Under the pieces are notes generated by a model. The model was not told where the DNA came from, ran no database searches, and saw only the letters and a program-made list of their open reading frames with translations. DNA of 64,000 nucleotides. It comes from Clostridium sp. OF03-18AA. GTDB taxonomy: Bacteria; Bacillota; Clostridia; Lachnospirales; Lachnospiraceae. A program made the translations under genes and the position numbers. Location of the stretch: the NCBI RefSeq assembly GCF_003478035.1, contig NZ_QUEP01000003.1, positions 124,001 to 188,000 on the forward strand. Direction: 5' to 3'. Shown here piece after piece: positions 16,611-25,729 of this stretch (the stretch's first letter is position 1; every line of letters begins with the position of its first letter).

Positions 16611-19004
16611 TTATGCCCGGTTCATTTCCTGTTTTTTGTCCTCCGGGCGGGTGGTCATAATGGCGTACAGCTCTGTGTTCTGCGGGAAGCGGTCAACAAA
16701 CGGGATGGTGGTGTTCCCGAAGAACAGCAGCCCTTCGCCGGAATTGGTATGGGTCACATAGGAAAGCTGGTGGGGGCTGATCCCAAGCTGTTTGGCTAAA
16801 ATCTGCCGGTCGCCCTGCGCCTGCGAGAGCAGCACAAGGAAGTCCGAGTTTTCAAAGATGTTCTCGATCTCCGGGCTTGCCAGAAAATCCTTCACGTTCT
16901 GCGTTAAAGCACTGGGAACGCACCCTTTTTTTCGCAGCATTTTCCAGATCGCCACACAATAGCTTGCCGTCAGACGGTCACGGAGCAGCACATGAAATTC
17001 GTCGAAGTAGCACCATGTAGCGATACCGCGCAGGAAATTCATGGACACCTGCGAGTTTACCAAGTCCTGCATAATGAGCATGGCAATCGTCCGAAGTCCG
17101 GCCCCCAGCTTTTTTAAGTCAAGGCATACCAGACGGCGGTTCAGGTCCACATTGGTTTCATGGTTGAACACGTTGAGAGAACCCGACACATAGATTTCAA
17201 GGGCAGTTGCCAGCCGTACCGCCTCGCCCTCCGGCTGGGAACAGAGCAGGTCATACAGGGTTTGGAGGGTCGGCATTTTGCTTGTTTCCGGGTCCTGCAA
17301 GTGTTCCCGGTACATCTGGCGTACACAGCGGTCAATGACGGTCCGCTCCACCGGCTGCAAGCCATCCTTGCCGCCGACGATCAGCTCCATCAGCGACAGG
17401 ATAAAGTCGGCTTTCAGCGCCATCGGGTTTTCCTCGTCGAAACTCAAATCAATGTCCATCGGGTTGATGTGGTGGGGGCTGTCCGGGGCGATCTCGATGA
17501 CCTGTCCGCCCAGCCGCTTGATAAGGGGCGAATATTCGCCCATCGGATCAACCACAATGATCCGGTCACGGGTGGCAAGGAACACGTTCACAAGCTCCCG
17601 CTTTGCGGCAAAGGATTTGCCGGAGCCCGGCACGCCGAGGAACAGGCCGTTGGGATTTTTGAGCTTCTTCCGGTTTGCCATGATGACGTTATGGGAAAGT
17701 GCGTTGAGCCCGTAATAGACGGCTTCGCCATCCATGCGGAGCTCCTGCGTCATAAAGGGAACGAAAATGGCCGTGGAGCTGGTCGTCATGCCGCGCTTGA
17801 TCTCAATGCCGTTATGGCCCAGCGGAAGGCTGGAAAGAAAACCATCCTCCTGCTGGAAGTCCAGCCGCTTCAAGGTGCAGTTGTATTTCTGGACGATACC
17901 CGACACCGTGAACAGGTCATTGTCCAGCTCCCGGCGGGTCGGGGCCATGTTTACCACAAGGAAGGTCAGCAGGAACATTCTTTCATTCCGGCTCTGTAAA
18001 TCTTCCAGAAGGGTCTTTGCGTCGTTGCTGTATGTTACGAGGTCGGGCGGAAGTATGTCCATGTCGTACCCTGACCGGGCTGCCTTCTTTTGTTCCTCCA
18101 CCTTCATCTTGTCAATGTCGGAGACTTTGGCCTTGATGGATTTTACGGCGGCGGCCTGATCGACGGTTTGGATATGGAGGGTGATGGTCATTTCCGCATC
18201 CATTTCCAAAAGCTCCGCCAGCAGCTTGTCCGAGAGCTCCGAGGCCAAAATCTGCAAGTAGGAGGCGGCGCCCCAAGTCGTCCCCACCCGGAACAGACGG
18301 CTGAAACGGAAATCGAAGCTGTCCGGGGCGATAAAGTCTTTGGTGGAAAGCCCAGTTTTGGGGATCATATCCCATGAAAACCGGAAGGGGGAGCCGCTGC
18401 CGGGGTGGAGCTGCCCGTGAAGGAGCTCCAGCCGTTCCAGCCCCGAAAGGGAGCGGCACTTGACGCCCAGCTTTTTGAAGTTTCCGCAAATGTCCGCCTC
18501 TACACGTTCCAGCCTTGCCCTGGCGGTGGAAAGGTCATCCACGTTTACGCCGAAGGTCAGGAGCTTTGTGCGGACAATGCCGTTGTTACTTTTGGCGATC
18601 TGGTTTTCCAGCATTTCCACATACTCGCACCGGACGCTGTTGTAATCGTCATCCTGCATGGGGATGTTCACGCTGTACCGGCTGCCCGGGCGGCTCCGGT
18701 GGTTGAGGAAGGAAAGCTGGAACGGAAGGCTGCTGTCAAAGTAGTTGAGGCAGGCGCTCCACCCATCAAAGATGGCTGCCTGATCTTCGGACTGTGCGAG
18801 CTGGTAGTTGATGTCCTCGTATTCAATGGTTTTGGTGTAATAGCGGTCCGCTACCCGGCACACCCCGTCCCGGTACATTTCCCGGTAAGGGAGGGTCTGC
18901 TGGGCGGTGGTGGGAATGTTCTTTCCTTTCGTGAACAGGCCGGTAAGGCCCTGCTTTTCAGACTTTCCGCCTGCGGGCTTTCCGGCCCTTCTGCTGTTTC
19001 GCAA
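16611..19004 (-). CDS. VirB4/TraE-family conjugation ATPase
   Basis: 797 residues from a TTG codon at 19004, 9 nt after AAGGAGG, inside the end of prgI; the ATG at 19040 has no ribosome site. The P-loop GVPGSGKSFAAKRE lies past mid-protein, with the Walker B strand WCYFDEFHVLL further C-terminal, followed by LRKKGCVPSALTQNVKD. VirB4 powers assembly of and substrate movement through the type IV secretion channel at the inner face of the membrane. Gene order PrgI-VirB4-NlpC/P60 is canonical for Gram-positive conjugation systems. Confidence 0.93.
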   Translation of the reverse strand: MRNSRRAGKPAGGKSEKQGLTGLFTKGKNIPTTAQQTLPYREMYRDGVCRVADRYYTKTIEYEDINYQLAQSEDQAAIFDGWSACLNYFDSSLPFQLSFLNHRSRPGSRYSVNIPMQDDDYNSVRCEYVEMLENQIAKSNNGIVRTKLLTFGVNVDDLSTARARLERVEADICGNFKKLGVKCRSLSGLERLELLHGQLHPGSGSPFRFSWDMIPKTGLSTKDFIAPDSFDFRFSRLFRVGTTWGAASYLQILASELSDKLLAELLEMDAEMTITLHIQTVDQAAAVKSIKAKVSDIDKMKVEEQKKAARSGYDMDILPPDLVTYSNDAKTLLEDLQSRNERMFLLTFLVVNMAPTRRELDNDLFTVSGIVQKYNCTLKRLDFQQEDGFLSSLPLGHNGIEIKRGMTTSSTAIFVPFMTQELRMDGEAVYYGLNALSHNVIMANRKKLKNPNGLFLGVPGSGKSFAAKRELVNVFLATRDRIIVVDPMGEYSPLIKRLGGQVIEIAPDSPHHINPMDIDLSFDEENPMALKADFILSLMELIVGGKDGLQPVERTVIDRCVRQMYREHLQDPETSKMPTLQTLYDLLCSQPEGEAVRLATALEIYVSGSLNVFNHETNVDLNRRLVCLDLKKLGAGLRTIAMLIMQDLVNSQVSMNFLRGIATWCYFDEFHVLLRDRLTASYCVAIWKMLRKKGCVPSALTQNVKDFLASPEIENIFENSDFLVLLSQAQGDRQILAKQLGISPHQLSYVTHTNSGEGLLFFGNTTIPFVDRFPQNTELYAIMTTRPEDKKQEMNRA

Positions 19005-19344
19005 TCGGCTGCGCCTCCTTTCTGGCGCTAAGCAGCGCATAGAAGTTTTCGGTTTTGTAAGGCCGCACCCGGGGATAGAGGAACCGGGTGCGGATGATGT
19101 TTTTCAGCACTTTTTCCAGCGGCAGACCGTCTCGTTCATACATAGCCAGAAAGAAGAACGGGAGCATGAGGCCGATCATCAGGAACATGGCGGCACTGTT
19201 CCCGATACTGCCACGGGAAAACAGGTAAGCCGGGAGGCCCACCGCCGCTGCGCTGGAAAAACAAACAAGCTGGCGCTTCGTTAGGTTGAAGGCCAGCTTT
19301 GTCTTGATTTTGGAAAGGTCTTTTGGTACTGGCACATAGGCCAT
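18958..19344 (-). CDS. PrgI-family membrane protein (VirB3-like)
   Basis: 128 residues, ATG after AAAGGAGGTG. Two adjacent hydrophobic segments (LVCFSSAAAVGLPAYLF and GNSAAMFLMIGLMLPFFFLAMY) are followed by a basic tail. This is the PrgI/VirB3-like pattern; PrgI proteins pair with VirB4 at the membrane. The C-terminal coding region contains the ribosome site and start of virB4. Confidence 0.85.
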   Translation of the reverse strand: MAYVPVPKDLSKIKTKLAFNLTKRQLVCFSSAAAVGLPAYLFSRGSIGNSAAMFLMIGLMLPFFFLAMYERDGLPLEKVLKNIIRTRFLYPRVRPYKTENFYALLSARKEAQPIAKQQKGRKARRRKV

Positions 19345-19365
19345 TTTGGTACACCTCCTTTATTG

Positions 19366-19388
19366 CTTCGGGCCAGCATGGCCCGAGG
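19366..19388. repeat. E1 palindrome copy 11
   Basis: CTTCGGGCCA and TGGCCCGAGG around GCA, immediately after the stop codon at 19389. Confidence 0.95.
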
Positions 19389-20009
19389 TTATCTTGCGGC
19401 CTCTTTGGCCGGGGCTGTGCTGCGGGCAGCTTCGGCGGCCTCTCGTCCGCTCTGCCTTGCCCGCCAGTATTCGGGGTGATACTGCCGGATGGACTGATTG
19501 AGTTTTTCTTCAAACTGTCCTTTGTCCTTAATGCGGTCAGGGATTTTCCACAGCTTTTTGTCCAGCAGCTCCCGGAGCACTACGCTTTCCTGTGCGTCCT
19601 CCTCATAGCAAATATAGCCCTTGTCCTTGAAGCCGCATTTTTTGGCCGCTGGGGAGAGAACGGCGGCTACCTCGTTTGCCACCATCGTTCCGCCGTGGCT
19701 GGCGGTAGATACCAAAAACACCCCCGGACAGAGGGTTTCACAATTCTGCACCTCGCCCCACGGGGAGCTTTTCGGCGCATGGAACATTCCGCCCGTCCGG
19801 CTCCGGTCTGCCTGCATGAGCGCCGCATTTTCCAATATGGCGCGAAGTTCCGGGGAAAAATAGGCATATTCCCGCAGGACCCGGGCGGCGTCCCCACCAC
19901 AGGCGTTCATCAACAGAGTATAGGCATCGCTGTCCGCTTTGGTACAGCGGCCCAGCAGTTTTCCGTCGTAATAGCAGGCCGCGTCATAGCCCATCCGTTT
20001 GCGTGGCAT
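19389..20009 (-). CDS. Conserved ICE protein, DUF7007-like
   Basis: 206 residues from MPRKRMGYDAACYYDG (GGAGG upstream). The central motif SSPWGEVQNCETLCPGVFLVSTASHGGTMVANEVAAVLS looks like the DUF7007 domain of plasmid and ICE proteins; the function of that family is unknown. The C-terminal helix is rich in Arg/Ala. It lies between spoVG-like and prgI genes. Confidence 0.6.
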   Translation of the reverse strand: MPRKRMGYDAACYYDGKLLGRCTKADSDAYTLLMNACGGDAARVLREYAYFSPELRAILENAALMQADRSRTGGMFHAPKSSPWGEVQNCETLCPGVFLVSTASHGGTMVANEVAAVLSPAAKKCGFKDKGYICYEEDAQESVVLRELLDKKLWKIPDRIKDKGQFEEKLNQSIRQYHPEYWRARQSGREAAEAARSTAPAKEAAR

Positions 20010-20028
20010 GGTTTCCGCCTCCTTTCTG

Positions 20029-20051
20029 CTTCGGGCCAGCATGGCCCGAGG
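20029..20051. repeat. E1 palindrome copy 12
   Basis: CTTCGGGCCA and TGGCCCGAGG around GCA, directly after the stop codon of the SpoVG-like gene. Confidence 0.95.
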
Positions 20052-20474
20052 TCAACGCTCTGCGCTGCGGCTGGGCTTTTCCTTCGGAGGCCGTTCTGCC
20101 TTTGCCTGTTCGACAGCCGCTTTTCCGGCTTTGAGCTGGTCGCTGATGGACGCACGCCCCACAGAGCCGCGCTCCGCCATCTGTTCCAGCTTTGCCTCAT
20201 AGGCTTGCAGAACAGCGGTGTTGAGCTGTTCCCGGAACTCCTTTGTGACAGGGTAGGCCATATCCCGGTAGCCGCCTTTGCCGTCTGGCTGGCTGGGCAT
20301 CCCAAGAAAGAGCCCCTTGCTGCCCTGTACGATTTTCAGATTTTCCACCACAAAGCAGTCATTGAATTTCACGCTGGCAAAGCCCATGAGGTTTTTCACA
20401 GGTTCGATGACCCGCACGCTTACATCCAGCTTTATAGGGGCGGCTGGTGTTCCGCCCGCAGTTTTTTCCTGCAT
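20052..20474 (-). CDS. SpoVG-like protein of E1
   Basis: 140 residues from MQEKTAGGTPAAPIKL (AAAGGAG upstream). Residues 15-90 (LDVSVRVIEPVKNLMGFASVKFNDCFVVENLKIVQGSKGLFLGMPSQ) carry the SpoVG fold signature. SpoVG proteins bind nucleic acid and act as site-specific regulators. ICE copies carry a longer charged C-terminal tail, as here, and probably regulate element genes. Confidence 0.8.
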   Translation of the reverse strand: MQEKTAGGTPAAPIKLDVSVRVIEPVKNLMGFASVKFNDCFVVENLKIVQGSKGLFLGMPSQPDGKGGYRDMAYPVTKEFREQLNTAVLQAYEAKLEQMAERGSVGRASISDQLKAGKAAVEQAKAERPPKEKPSRSAER

Positions 20475-20490
20475 GAATTTCTCCTTTCCG

Positions 20491-20513
20491 CTTCGGGTCA
20501 GCATGACCCGAAG
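20491..20513. repeat. E1 palindrome copy 13
   Basis: Perfect variant arms CTTCGGGTCA and TGACCCGAAG around GCA, a compensated change in both arms, 3 nt past the MT-A70 stop. Confidence 0.95.
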
Positions 20514-20516
20514 CTG

Positions 20517-21056
20517 TTACAAGTTTACAGTGCTTTCAACTTCGTTTCCCCACACGTCCCATCCGGGCTTTTTTTCTCTGGCGAACAATTCCACTCGTGG
20601 TATATCGCCCATCAGTTCTACAATTTTCCGCCTGGCCTCGTCCGGCTTTTTACTGTGGCGCTCTATCGGGGAAACAATAAGCTGGTGAACACCGGTAGAC
20701 TTACGCTTCGGATGTCCTTTTACTGCTAAAAGACAAATTTCTGCATTGCCTCTGGTCCAATACCCCAGACCGTAAAACCATGAGTAGGAGCGCCGGTTCC
20801 TCTTTATCCATACAAAAGCCACAGAACGATAAGAAAAGCCCCATGCTTTAATGACCTTTAAGGCTTCCGGCAGTTGTGGGAATGTTGCCCACAGAAACAA
20901 AACGCTGTCTTTTGCAGCCAAGTCGGCCACTGGAAGGGAACAAATTTCTTCAATACTCATAGTGGGATAATGAAGCTCTGCTGATCCCTGCCTGTTTTTC
21001 TGCTCATACCGCCACGGTGGATCTGCATAGATTATCGAAAATTTTTCTTTCGGCAT
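20517..21056 (-). CDS. MT-A70-family adenine N6 methyltransferase
   Basis: 179 residues. The catalytic motif DPPWRYEQ lies near residue 12, followed by FLWATFPQLPEALKVIKAWGF and a C-terminal ERHSKKPDEARRKIVELMGD. These are MT-A70/Ime4-type hallmarks (N6-adenine methylation of DNA or RNA). On a conjugative element it may modify the element DNA against host restriction or act on RNA. ATG after AAAGGAGG. Confidence 0.88.
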   Translation of the reverse strand: MPKEKFSIIYADPPWRYEQKNRQGSAELHYPTMSIEEICSLPVADLAAKDSVLFLWATFPQLPEALKVIKAWGFSYRSVAFVWIKRNRRSYSWFYGLGYWTRGNAEICLLAVKGHPKRKSTGVHQLIVSPIERHSKKPDEARRKIVELMGDIPRVELFAREKKPGWDVWGNEVESTVNL

Positions 21057-21070
21057 GATCCTCCTTTCCG

Positions 21071-21093
21071 CTTCGGGTCAGCATGGCCCGAAG
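21071..21093. repeat. E1 palindrome copy 14
   Basis: CTTCGGGTCA and TGGCCCGAAG around GCA, 4 nt past the stop of the VirB6-like gene. Confidence 0.95.
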
Positions 21094-21097
21094 TCTC

Positions 21098-21964
21098 TTA
21101 ATGGCAGCCGAAGATGGATTTTGCAAGACTGCCTGTTTTGAATAAGGTAAAACACAGCAGCACCGTATATCCCACGCAGCCCCAGATCGCCCCGATGGGG
21201 TCGCCGTCGGTGGCGATACTCTGGATCAGCACCGCATAGATTGCGACACAGACTAAGATCAACAGACCTTGAAAGCCCACCGCAAAGAGGGAGCGGAAAT
21301 AGTTCTGCCCCATGTGTCCGGTTTCCCTGTTGGGGACTGTGGCAAACGGGATAGGCGCTAAACTTGTGAGTAAATAGATTTCAGTCATACGGCCATATAC
21401 GATGACGAAGATCACGATATTTAAGGCAATCATGGTAAGCTGGATCAGGAAGGATTGTAGCCAGAGTCCGAACAGAGGACCCAACTCCATCGCTTCAAGT
21501 TCTGTCCGTAGACTGTCCAGCACATCCGGCGTGATCTCTGTCCCGTTCTGGATAATGCCCGCTGACTGCTGTATCACATGCTGGCTCACATCAAAGACCG
21601 CCAGCACGATATTGAAGGTATTCGTCAGGATCATCACAGCCACAAAGGTTTTGAACACCCACTTAAAAAACATCCATGTGTCAACTTCATGGAGGTTGTT
21701 GCGTTCTATGAGCATCTGTATCAGCTCATAGGTCATTACAAAAGTGAGGATGACCCCGGCGATTGGCAGGATGGCAGTTTCAGAGATCTGTCGTATCATG
21801 GAAAAGACCCCGGCGTTCCAGTCCGCCGGGGTCGTGCCGACCTGTGTGGCGATCTCGCCAACGCTCTGATTGACGTTATCGAAAAGGCCGTCCAGATTTC
21901 CCATGATACCATCGACGAGCAGACCTTTCAGCCATTCAACGATTGCGTCGATGATAAAGTCCAT
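21098..21964 (-). CDS. VirB6/TrbL-like polytopic channel protein
   Basis: 288 residues. An amphipathic N-terminus (MDFIIDAIVEWLKGLLVDGIMGNLDGLFDNV) is followed by about five or six transmembrane helices (ILPIAGVILTFVMTYEL, TFVAVMILTNTFNIVLAVF, LTMIALNIVIFVIVYG, FQGLLILVCVAIYAVLI). This layout matches the VirB6/TrbL component of Tn1549-type systems, which forms the inner part of the DNA channel. Flanked by Maff2 and MT-A70 genes in canonical order. Confidence 0.82.
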   Translation of the reverse strand: MDFIIDAIVEWLKGLLVDGIMGNLDGLFDNVNQSVGEIATQVGTTPADWNAGVFSMIRQISETAILPIAGVILTFVMTYELIQMLIERNNLHEVDTWMFFKWVFKTFVAVMILTNTFNIVLAVFDVSQHVIQQSAGIIQNGTEITPDVLDSLRTELEAMELGPLFGLWLQSFLIQLTMIALNIVIFVIVYGRMTEIYLLTSLAPIPFATVPNRETGHMGQNYFRSLFAVGFQGLLILVCVAIYAVLIQSIATDGDPIGAIWGCVGYTVLLCFTLFKTGSLAKSIFGCH

Positions 21965-22003
21965 ACATCAGCTCCTTCTGGAAAAAGGGACAACGGGTGA
22001 CAC

Positions 22004-22219
22004 TTAGCTGAACAGACCGGACAGCAGAGGGATAAGCTGAAGGCCGATCAGAACGACACCGCCGCCAGCCATGAGCTGCTTAATGCCCTGTGATTTTGCC
22101 GCAGGGTTGTCCGACCCGTAACCTTCCAGAAGGTTGATGACACCCCACACCGCCAGACCGGCGCCAAGAGCCATGACCAGAATTTTAAGAATGTCGATTG
22201 CCTGATTGAAAAATTCCAT
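22004..22219 (-). CDS. Maff2-family small membrane protein
   Basis: 71 residues from MEFFNQAIDILKILVMALGAGLAVW (GGAGG upstream). Two hydrophobic helices flank LLEGYGSDNPAAKSQGIKQLMAGGG, the signature of Maff2 mobile-element proteins, similar in outline to VirB2/TrbC pilins. Probable role: structural subunit in the mating channel. Confidence 0.85.
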   Translation of the reverse strand: MEFFNQAIDILKILVMALGAGLAVWGVINLLEGYGSDNPAAKSQGIKQLMAGGGVVLIGLQLIPLLSGLFS

Positions 22220-22285
22220 ATACGTTCCTCCATTTTGTTTGTTTGATGGTTTTGGGTACAAAAAAAGCCGCCCACATCGGCGGCG

Positions 22286-22308
22286 CTTCGGGTCATCATG
22301 GCCCGAAG
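22286..22308. repeat. E1 palindrome copy 15
   Basis: CTTCGGGTCA and TGGCCCGAAG around TCA, immediately after the VirD4 stop codon. Confidence 0.95.
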
Positions 22309-24132
22309 TTACACGAACTCGTCGCTGTCCAGATCATCGAAGTTCAACAGGTCAGCTTCTTCGTCCGTGTCGGAGCCGTCCACTTCGTACACCGTGTATT
22401 CGTCCTCCGGCTTTAGTCTCAATGGCCGGTGGCGGAACAGGCTTTCCAAGCGGAAGGCGTTTTTCTTTTTATCAAATTCGGCTGTGTACTTGTAATTCGG
22501 GTGCTTTTTCAAGTCATACTTCGGGGACAGGAAGGGCGGGAGCCCCCGAAGCTGCAAGATACATTTATCCCCGGGCATGGTGGTGATCTCGCTGGTAGTC
22601 ATCAGCTCCCGGCCAAGCCGCTGCATATTCTGGCTGTAACTTTCAGACTGCCCCCGGCTCCGGCCTTCGGTCTGCATGGAGATGGTGGCCTTGCCCAGCC
22701 AGTTTTCCGAAATATCCTTTAGGGTGGAAGCCTCCCGGCCTCCGAGGAACACGATACTGTCCATGTTGCCCATGATGGTTTCAGAATGGTCCTTGTACAA
22801 TGCCTTGCACTGGCTCATAGCCTGATAAAAGAGTGTCAGGCTGATCTCACGGGAACGGATGACAGCCACAATTTTCTCCAGCCCCGGCACCTGCCCGGTG
22901 TTGGCAGCCTCGTCCCACAGCACCCGCACATGGTAGGGCAGACGCCCGCCATAGGTATTGTCAGCCCGTTCACACAGAAGGTTGAACATCTGCGAAAAAG
23001 CGAGGGCAACCAAAAAGTTGTAGGTGGTGTCCGTGTCGCTGATAAGGAAGAACAGCGCTGATTTTTCATCCCCCAGCTTATCAAGCTCCAGTTCGTCATA
23101 GGACATGATCTCCCGAAGCTGGGGAATGTCAAAGGGGGCAAGTCTGGCTCCGCAGCTAATCAGTATGCTTTTAGCTGTCTTGCCGCTGGCCAGCTTGTAT
23201 TTCTTATACTGTCTCACAGCGAAGTGCTGGGGACTGCGGCGTTCCAGCCCATCGAACATATAGTCAACCGCATTTTTGAAGGTTTCGTCATCTTCCCGGA
23301 CTTCCATGCTGTTTATCATTTCCACCAGCGTATTCATGTTGCGTTCTTCCTCCGGCCCCTCAAAGACGATATAGGCCACAAGGGCGCAGTACAAAAGGGT
23401 TTCGGCTTTTGTCCAGAACTCGTCGCCCTCCTTGCCATCGCCTTTGGTATTGGCAATCAGGGCGGTAACGAATTTCAAAACATCGCTTTCCGTCTTGATA
23501 TAGGCCAGCGGATTGTAGTGCATGGATTTGGAGAAGTCGATACTGTTGAACACCCGCACCCTGTATTTTTCCCTTTGCAGGAACCGCCCGCACTGGTCGA
23601 GGGTGCCGCCCTTCGGGTCTACCACCACATACGAGGAATGGGCTTGAAGGAGCTGCGGGGTCAGCCAGAACCTTGTCTTTCCCGAGCCGGACGAGCCGAT
23701 GACACAGGCGTTTAGGTTCCGGGCATTGGCAGGTACCTTCGGACGGGTGTTCATGGTAAGGAACTCCGTCCCGGTTAAAATGACATTGTTCTGAAATTTA
23801 GGGTCTACAAACGGCTTTATATCCTCCTTTGTTCCAAAGCGGGCGGTGCCGTACTCCGCATCCCGCCGGAATTTTTTTGCCTTCCTGATCTTTGACTGTA
23901 TCAGCAGATACATCCCAGCCGCACCGGCAAGGCCCACCAGCAGGTCAATACCGCCCAGCCCCGGCCAGTAGGTTTCAAAGGCTTTCGGGAAGGTGTCGAG
24001 CATCCCCATGAGCTTTGTCCCGAAGTCTGTGCCGGGTGCAGTCCGGTAGGCCGTCCCGATTTTGGAAAAAAACCAGAACACAAAGAGGTACGGCAGGTTG
24101 GGGAGCACATATTTTCTGATCTTGTCACTCAA
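22309..24132 (-). CDS. VirD4-type coupling protein of E1
   Basis: 607 residues. The TTG start overlaps the stop of the upstream gene (cgTTGA). Two N-terminal transmembrane helices (YLFVFWFFSKIG and DLLVGLAGAAGMYLLI) precede the P-loop VIGSSGSGKTRFW near residue 145; the Walker B strand HVRVLWDEAANTG is near residue 400. It recruits the relaxase-DNA complex to the channel and drives DNA export. The acidic C-terminal tail (DGSDTDEEADLLNFDDLDSDEFV) is typical of a substrate-contact region. Confidence 0.93.
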   Translation of the reverse strand: MSDKIRKYVLPNLPYLFVFWFFSKIGTAYRTAPGTDFGTKLMGMLDTFPKAFETYWPGLGGIDLLVGLAGAAGMYLLIQSKIRKAKKFRRDAEYGTARFGTKEDIKPFVDPKFQNNVILTGTEFLTMNTRPKVPANARNLNACVIGSSGSGKTRFWLTPQLLQAHSSYVVVDPKGGTLDQCGRFLQREKYRVRVFNSIDFSKSMHYNPLAYIKTESDVLKFVTALIANTKGDGKEGDEFWTKAETLLYCALVAYIVFEGPEEERNMNTLVEMINSMEVREDDETFKNAVDYMFDGLERRSPQHFAVRQYKKYKLASGKTAKSILISCGARLAPFDIPQLREIMSYDELELDKLGDEKSALFFLISDTDTTYNFLVALAFSQMFNLLCERADNTYGGRLPYHVRVLWDEAANTGQVPGLEKIVAVIRSREISLTLFYQAMSQCKALYKDHSETIMGNMDSIVFLGGREASTLKDISENWLGKATISMQTEGRSRGQSESYSQNMQRLGRELMTTSEITTMPGDKCILQLRGLPPFLSPKYDLKKHPNYKYTAEFDKKKNAFRLESLFRHRPLRLKPEDEYTVYEVDGSDTDEEADLLNFDDLDSDEFV

Positions 24133-24599
24133 CGTCCGTCCTTCACCGCCTCTCTGGTCCGCTGCTTCTCCTTTGCCTGCGTCCTGATCTGCTCCGTGAA
24201 TTTCCGAAGCTGGCCGAGGATAGAAGGCTTGTCCTGCTTTTTGTCCAGCACCTTTGCACTGTACTTCTGGAAGGCCGCCGTGATAGCGTCCGCCTGATTG
24301 GCTTTGAAAAACAGCAGGTAATGGCCGGGGCTCACTTTATGGAAAGCGTAGTCCACATGGAACTCCTTCGCGATCCGGTCAAAATCCTTCGGGGCTCCCA
24401 CATAGGGCATGGCGCTTTTGCCGCCATAGTGGTTCATCAGCTTTTTCACACTCTGGCGTCCCTGTGGGGTCAGCGCCTTCCGGTGGTGCTTTTGCAGCGT
24501 CCGCACCACCTTCCCAAGAGCGGCAGCCAGCACTTTTCCCGTGAGCTTCGTTGTCCTGATCGAAAGGGCAACCGTTTTTTGGTTTACTTCTTCCTGCAT
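24129..24599 (-). CDS. PcfB-family (DUF3801) transfer accessory protein
   Basis: 156 residues from MQEEVNQKTVALSIRTTKLTG (AAAGGAGG upstream). The conserved core GGKSAMPYVGAPKDFDRIAKEFHVDYAFHKVSPGHYLLFFKANQADAITAAF is the PcfB/DUF3801 domain. PcfB proteins connect the relaxosome to the coupling protein, and the gene overlaps virD4 by 4 nt, consistent with that partnership. Confidence 0.85.
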   Translation of the reverse strand: MQEEVNQKTVALSIRTTKLTGKVLAAALGKVVRTLQKHHRKALTPQGRQSVKKLMNHYGGKSAMPYVGAPKDFDRIAKEFHVDYAFHKVSPGHYLLFFKANQADAITAAFQKYSAKVLDKKQDKPSILGQLRKFTEQIRTQAKEKQRTREAVKDGR

Positions 24600-24666
24600 A
24601 AAACCTCCTTTCCGTCGGGGTTCCCGCTATCCGGGAGGCCCCCGTACAATCTCGGGGAACAGAAAG

Positions 24667-24689
24667 CCTCGGGCCAATGTGGCCCGAGG
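24667..24689. repeat. E1 palindrome copy 16
   Basis: CCTCGGGCCA and TGGCCCGAGG around ATG, 1 nt past the stop of the gene ending at 24691. Confidence 0.95.
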
Positions 24690-24690
24690 C

Positions 24691-25710
24691 TTACCGCTCG
24701 GCATCCCTGCCGGACGGAGCTTTCTTTTCCGGCTCCGTCTGGACTTTTTCGCCCTGTTCCCGCATGGTCTGCAAGATAGAGGGCTTCTTTTGAAGCTGGG
24801 AGGGCTTTTCGCCGGACAGCGGCTTGATACATTCCAGCCGGTCAGCCGCCCGGATGGCGTTGTCCGTGAGCTGCCTCTGCCATGCACCCACGCTGGGAGC
24901 CCAACGAAAGCCGCTGCTTTTCAGCTCGGCCCGGGTGTCCGCGTCAGGCTTTCCGTCAAAGAACACCTGCAAGCGGTTGTCCTCCCGGTTCATTTCCACA
25001 CGACCCCCATCGAACTCCCAGCCGGAAAATTCCTGCTGTGCCTGTTTGGAAAGCTGTTCGATACGGGCCTTTACCCGGCGGATCTCCGCGTTGTTGTTGG
25101 TAAGCTGGTAGCTTTCAAAGGGCCTCGGGTCGCTCCGCCAGCTTGACGCCATGCTTGCTTTCAGCTTTTCGATCTGGTCCGGCGACAGCAGCGCACAGCC
25201 ATCCAGTTTGCCATGCTTGCGGTAATAGGCGTTGACCTCCTTCATAATGAGCTGGGAGCGTTCCAGCCCGTCCAGCTTCTTCTGGAGCTTTTCAATCGCT
25301 GCCGGGTCATCGGCGCTGATCCCGCCCATGCCGGTACTGCGTATCTTATCCAGCAGCCCTTGAATATACTGCCATTCCTCCATGTTGCTGTCCCGGGCCC
25401 AGTTCTGTTTTTCCTTCTTCCCCACCGGGAAATTGGCAGGTCCGGCGATCATCACAGAGGGAACCCTTGCGTCAATGGCAAAGCCCTGGTTCATGTTTTC
25501 AGCCAGCTTTCGGGCATAGGTGTCTAACAAATGGTCGATCTTCTCATGGTACATGGGGGCCACCCGGGATTTCTGCTTTTCCGCTATGGCGGCGGCCTTG
25601 TCCACCATTGCCCGGTATTCCGCCGTTGCGCTCCCTTCCTTGTAGTCGGAAAAGCTGTTCATTTCTTTTGCCCGGCGGGCGGCTCCTTCATTGATAGGGT
25701 AATAGTTGAT
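24691..25710 (-). CDS. Conserved ICE protein of unknown function (about 339 aa), probable ATC start
   Basis: Best ribosome site AAGGAGG places the start 8 nt downstream at an ATC codon (25710), giving NYYPINEGAARRAKEMNSFSDY at the N-terminus; the ATG further upstream (MARS/MKE) lies in the palindrome or before the ribosome site. Homologues as I recall them begin MNYYPIN. The protein is helical. A C-terminal block (GRVEMNREDNRLQVFFDGKPDADTRAELKSSGFRWAPSVGAWQRQLTDNAI) resembles a domain found at the ends of plasmid DNA-metabolism proteins. Function unknown. Confidence 0.6.
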   Translation of the reverse strand: MNYYPINEGAARRAKEMNSFSDYKEGSATAEYRAMVDKAAAIAEKQKSRVAPMYHEKIDHLLDTYARKLAENMNQGFAIDARVPSVMIAGPANFPVGKKEKQNWARDSNMEEWQYIQGLLDKIRSTGMGGISADDPAAIEKLQKKLDGLERSQLIMKEVNAYYRKHGKLDGCALLSPDQIEKLKASMASSWRSDPRPFESYQLTNNNAEIRRVKARIEQLSKQAQQEFSGWEFDGGRVEMNREDNRLQVFFDGKPDADTRAELKSSGFRWAPSVGAWQRQLTDNAIRAADRLECIKPLSGEKPSQLQKKPSILQTMREQGEKVQTEPEKKAPSGRDAER

Positions 25711-25729
25711 GGTATGCACCTCCTTCATG

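Noticed and set aside
14724-16799. Long + strand frames opposite the NlpC/P60 gene
   Set aside because: Composition is that of antisense shadows, while the minus strand frame has a clear domain structure.
19323-20729. 468-codon open frame on the + strand
   Set aside because: It runs antisense across several real genes and through three palindromes; an artefact of high GC content.
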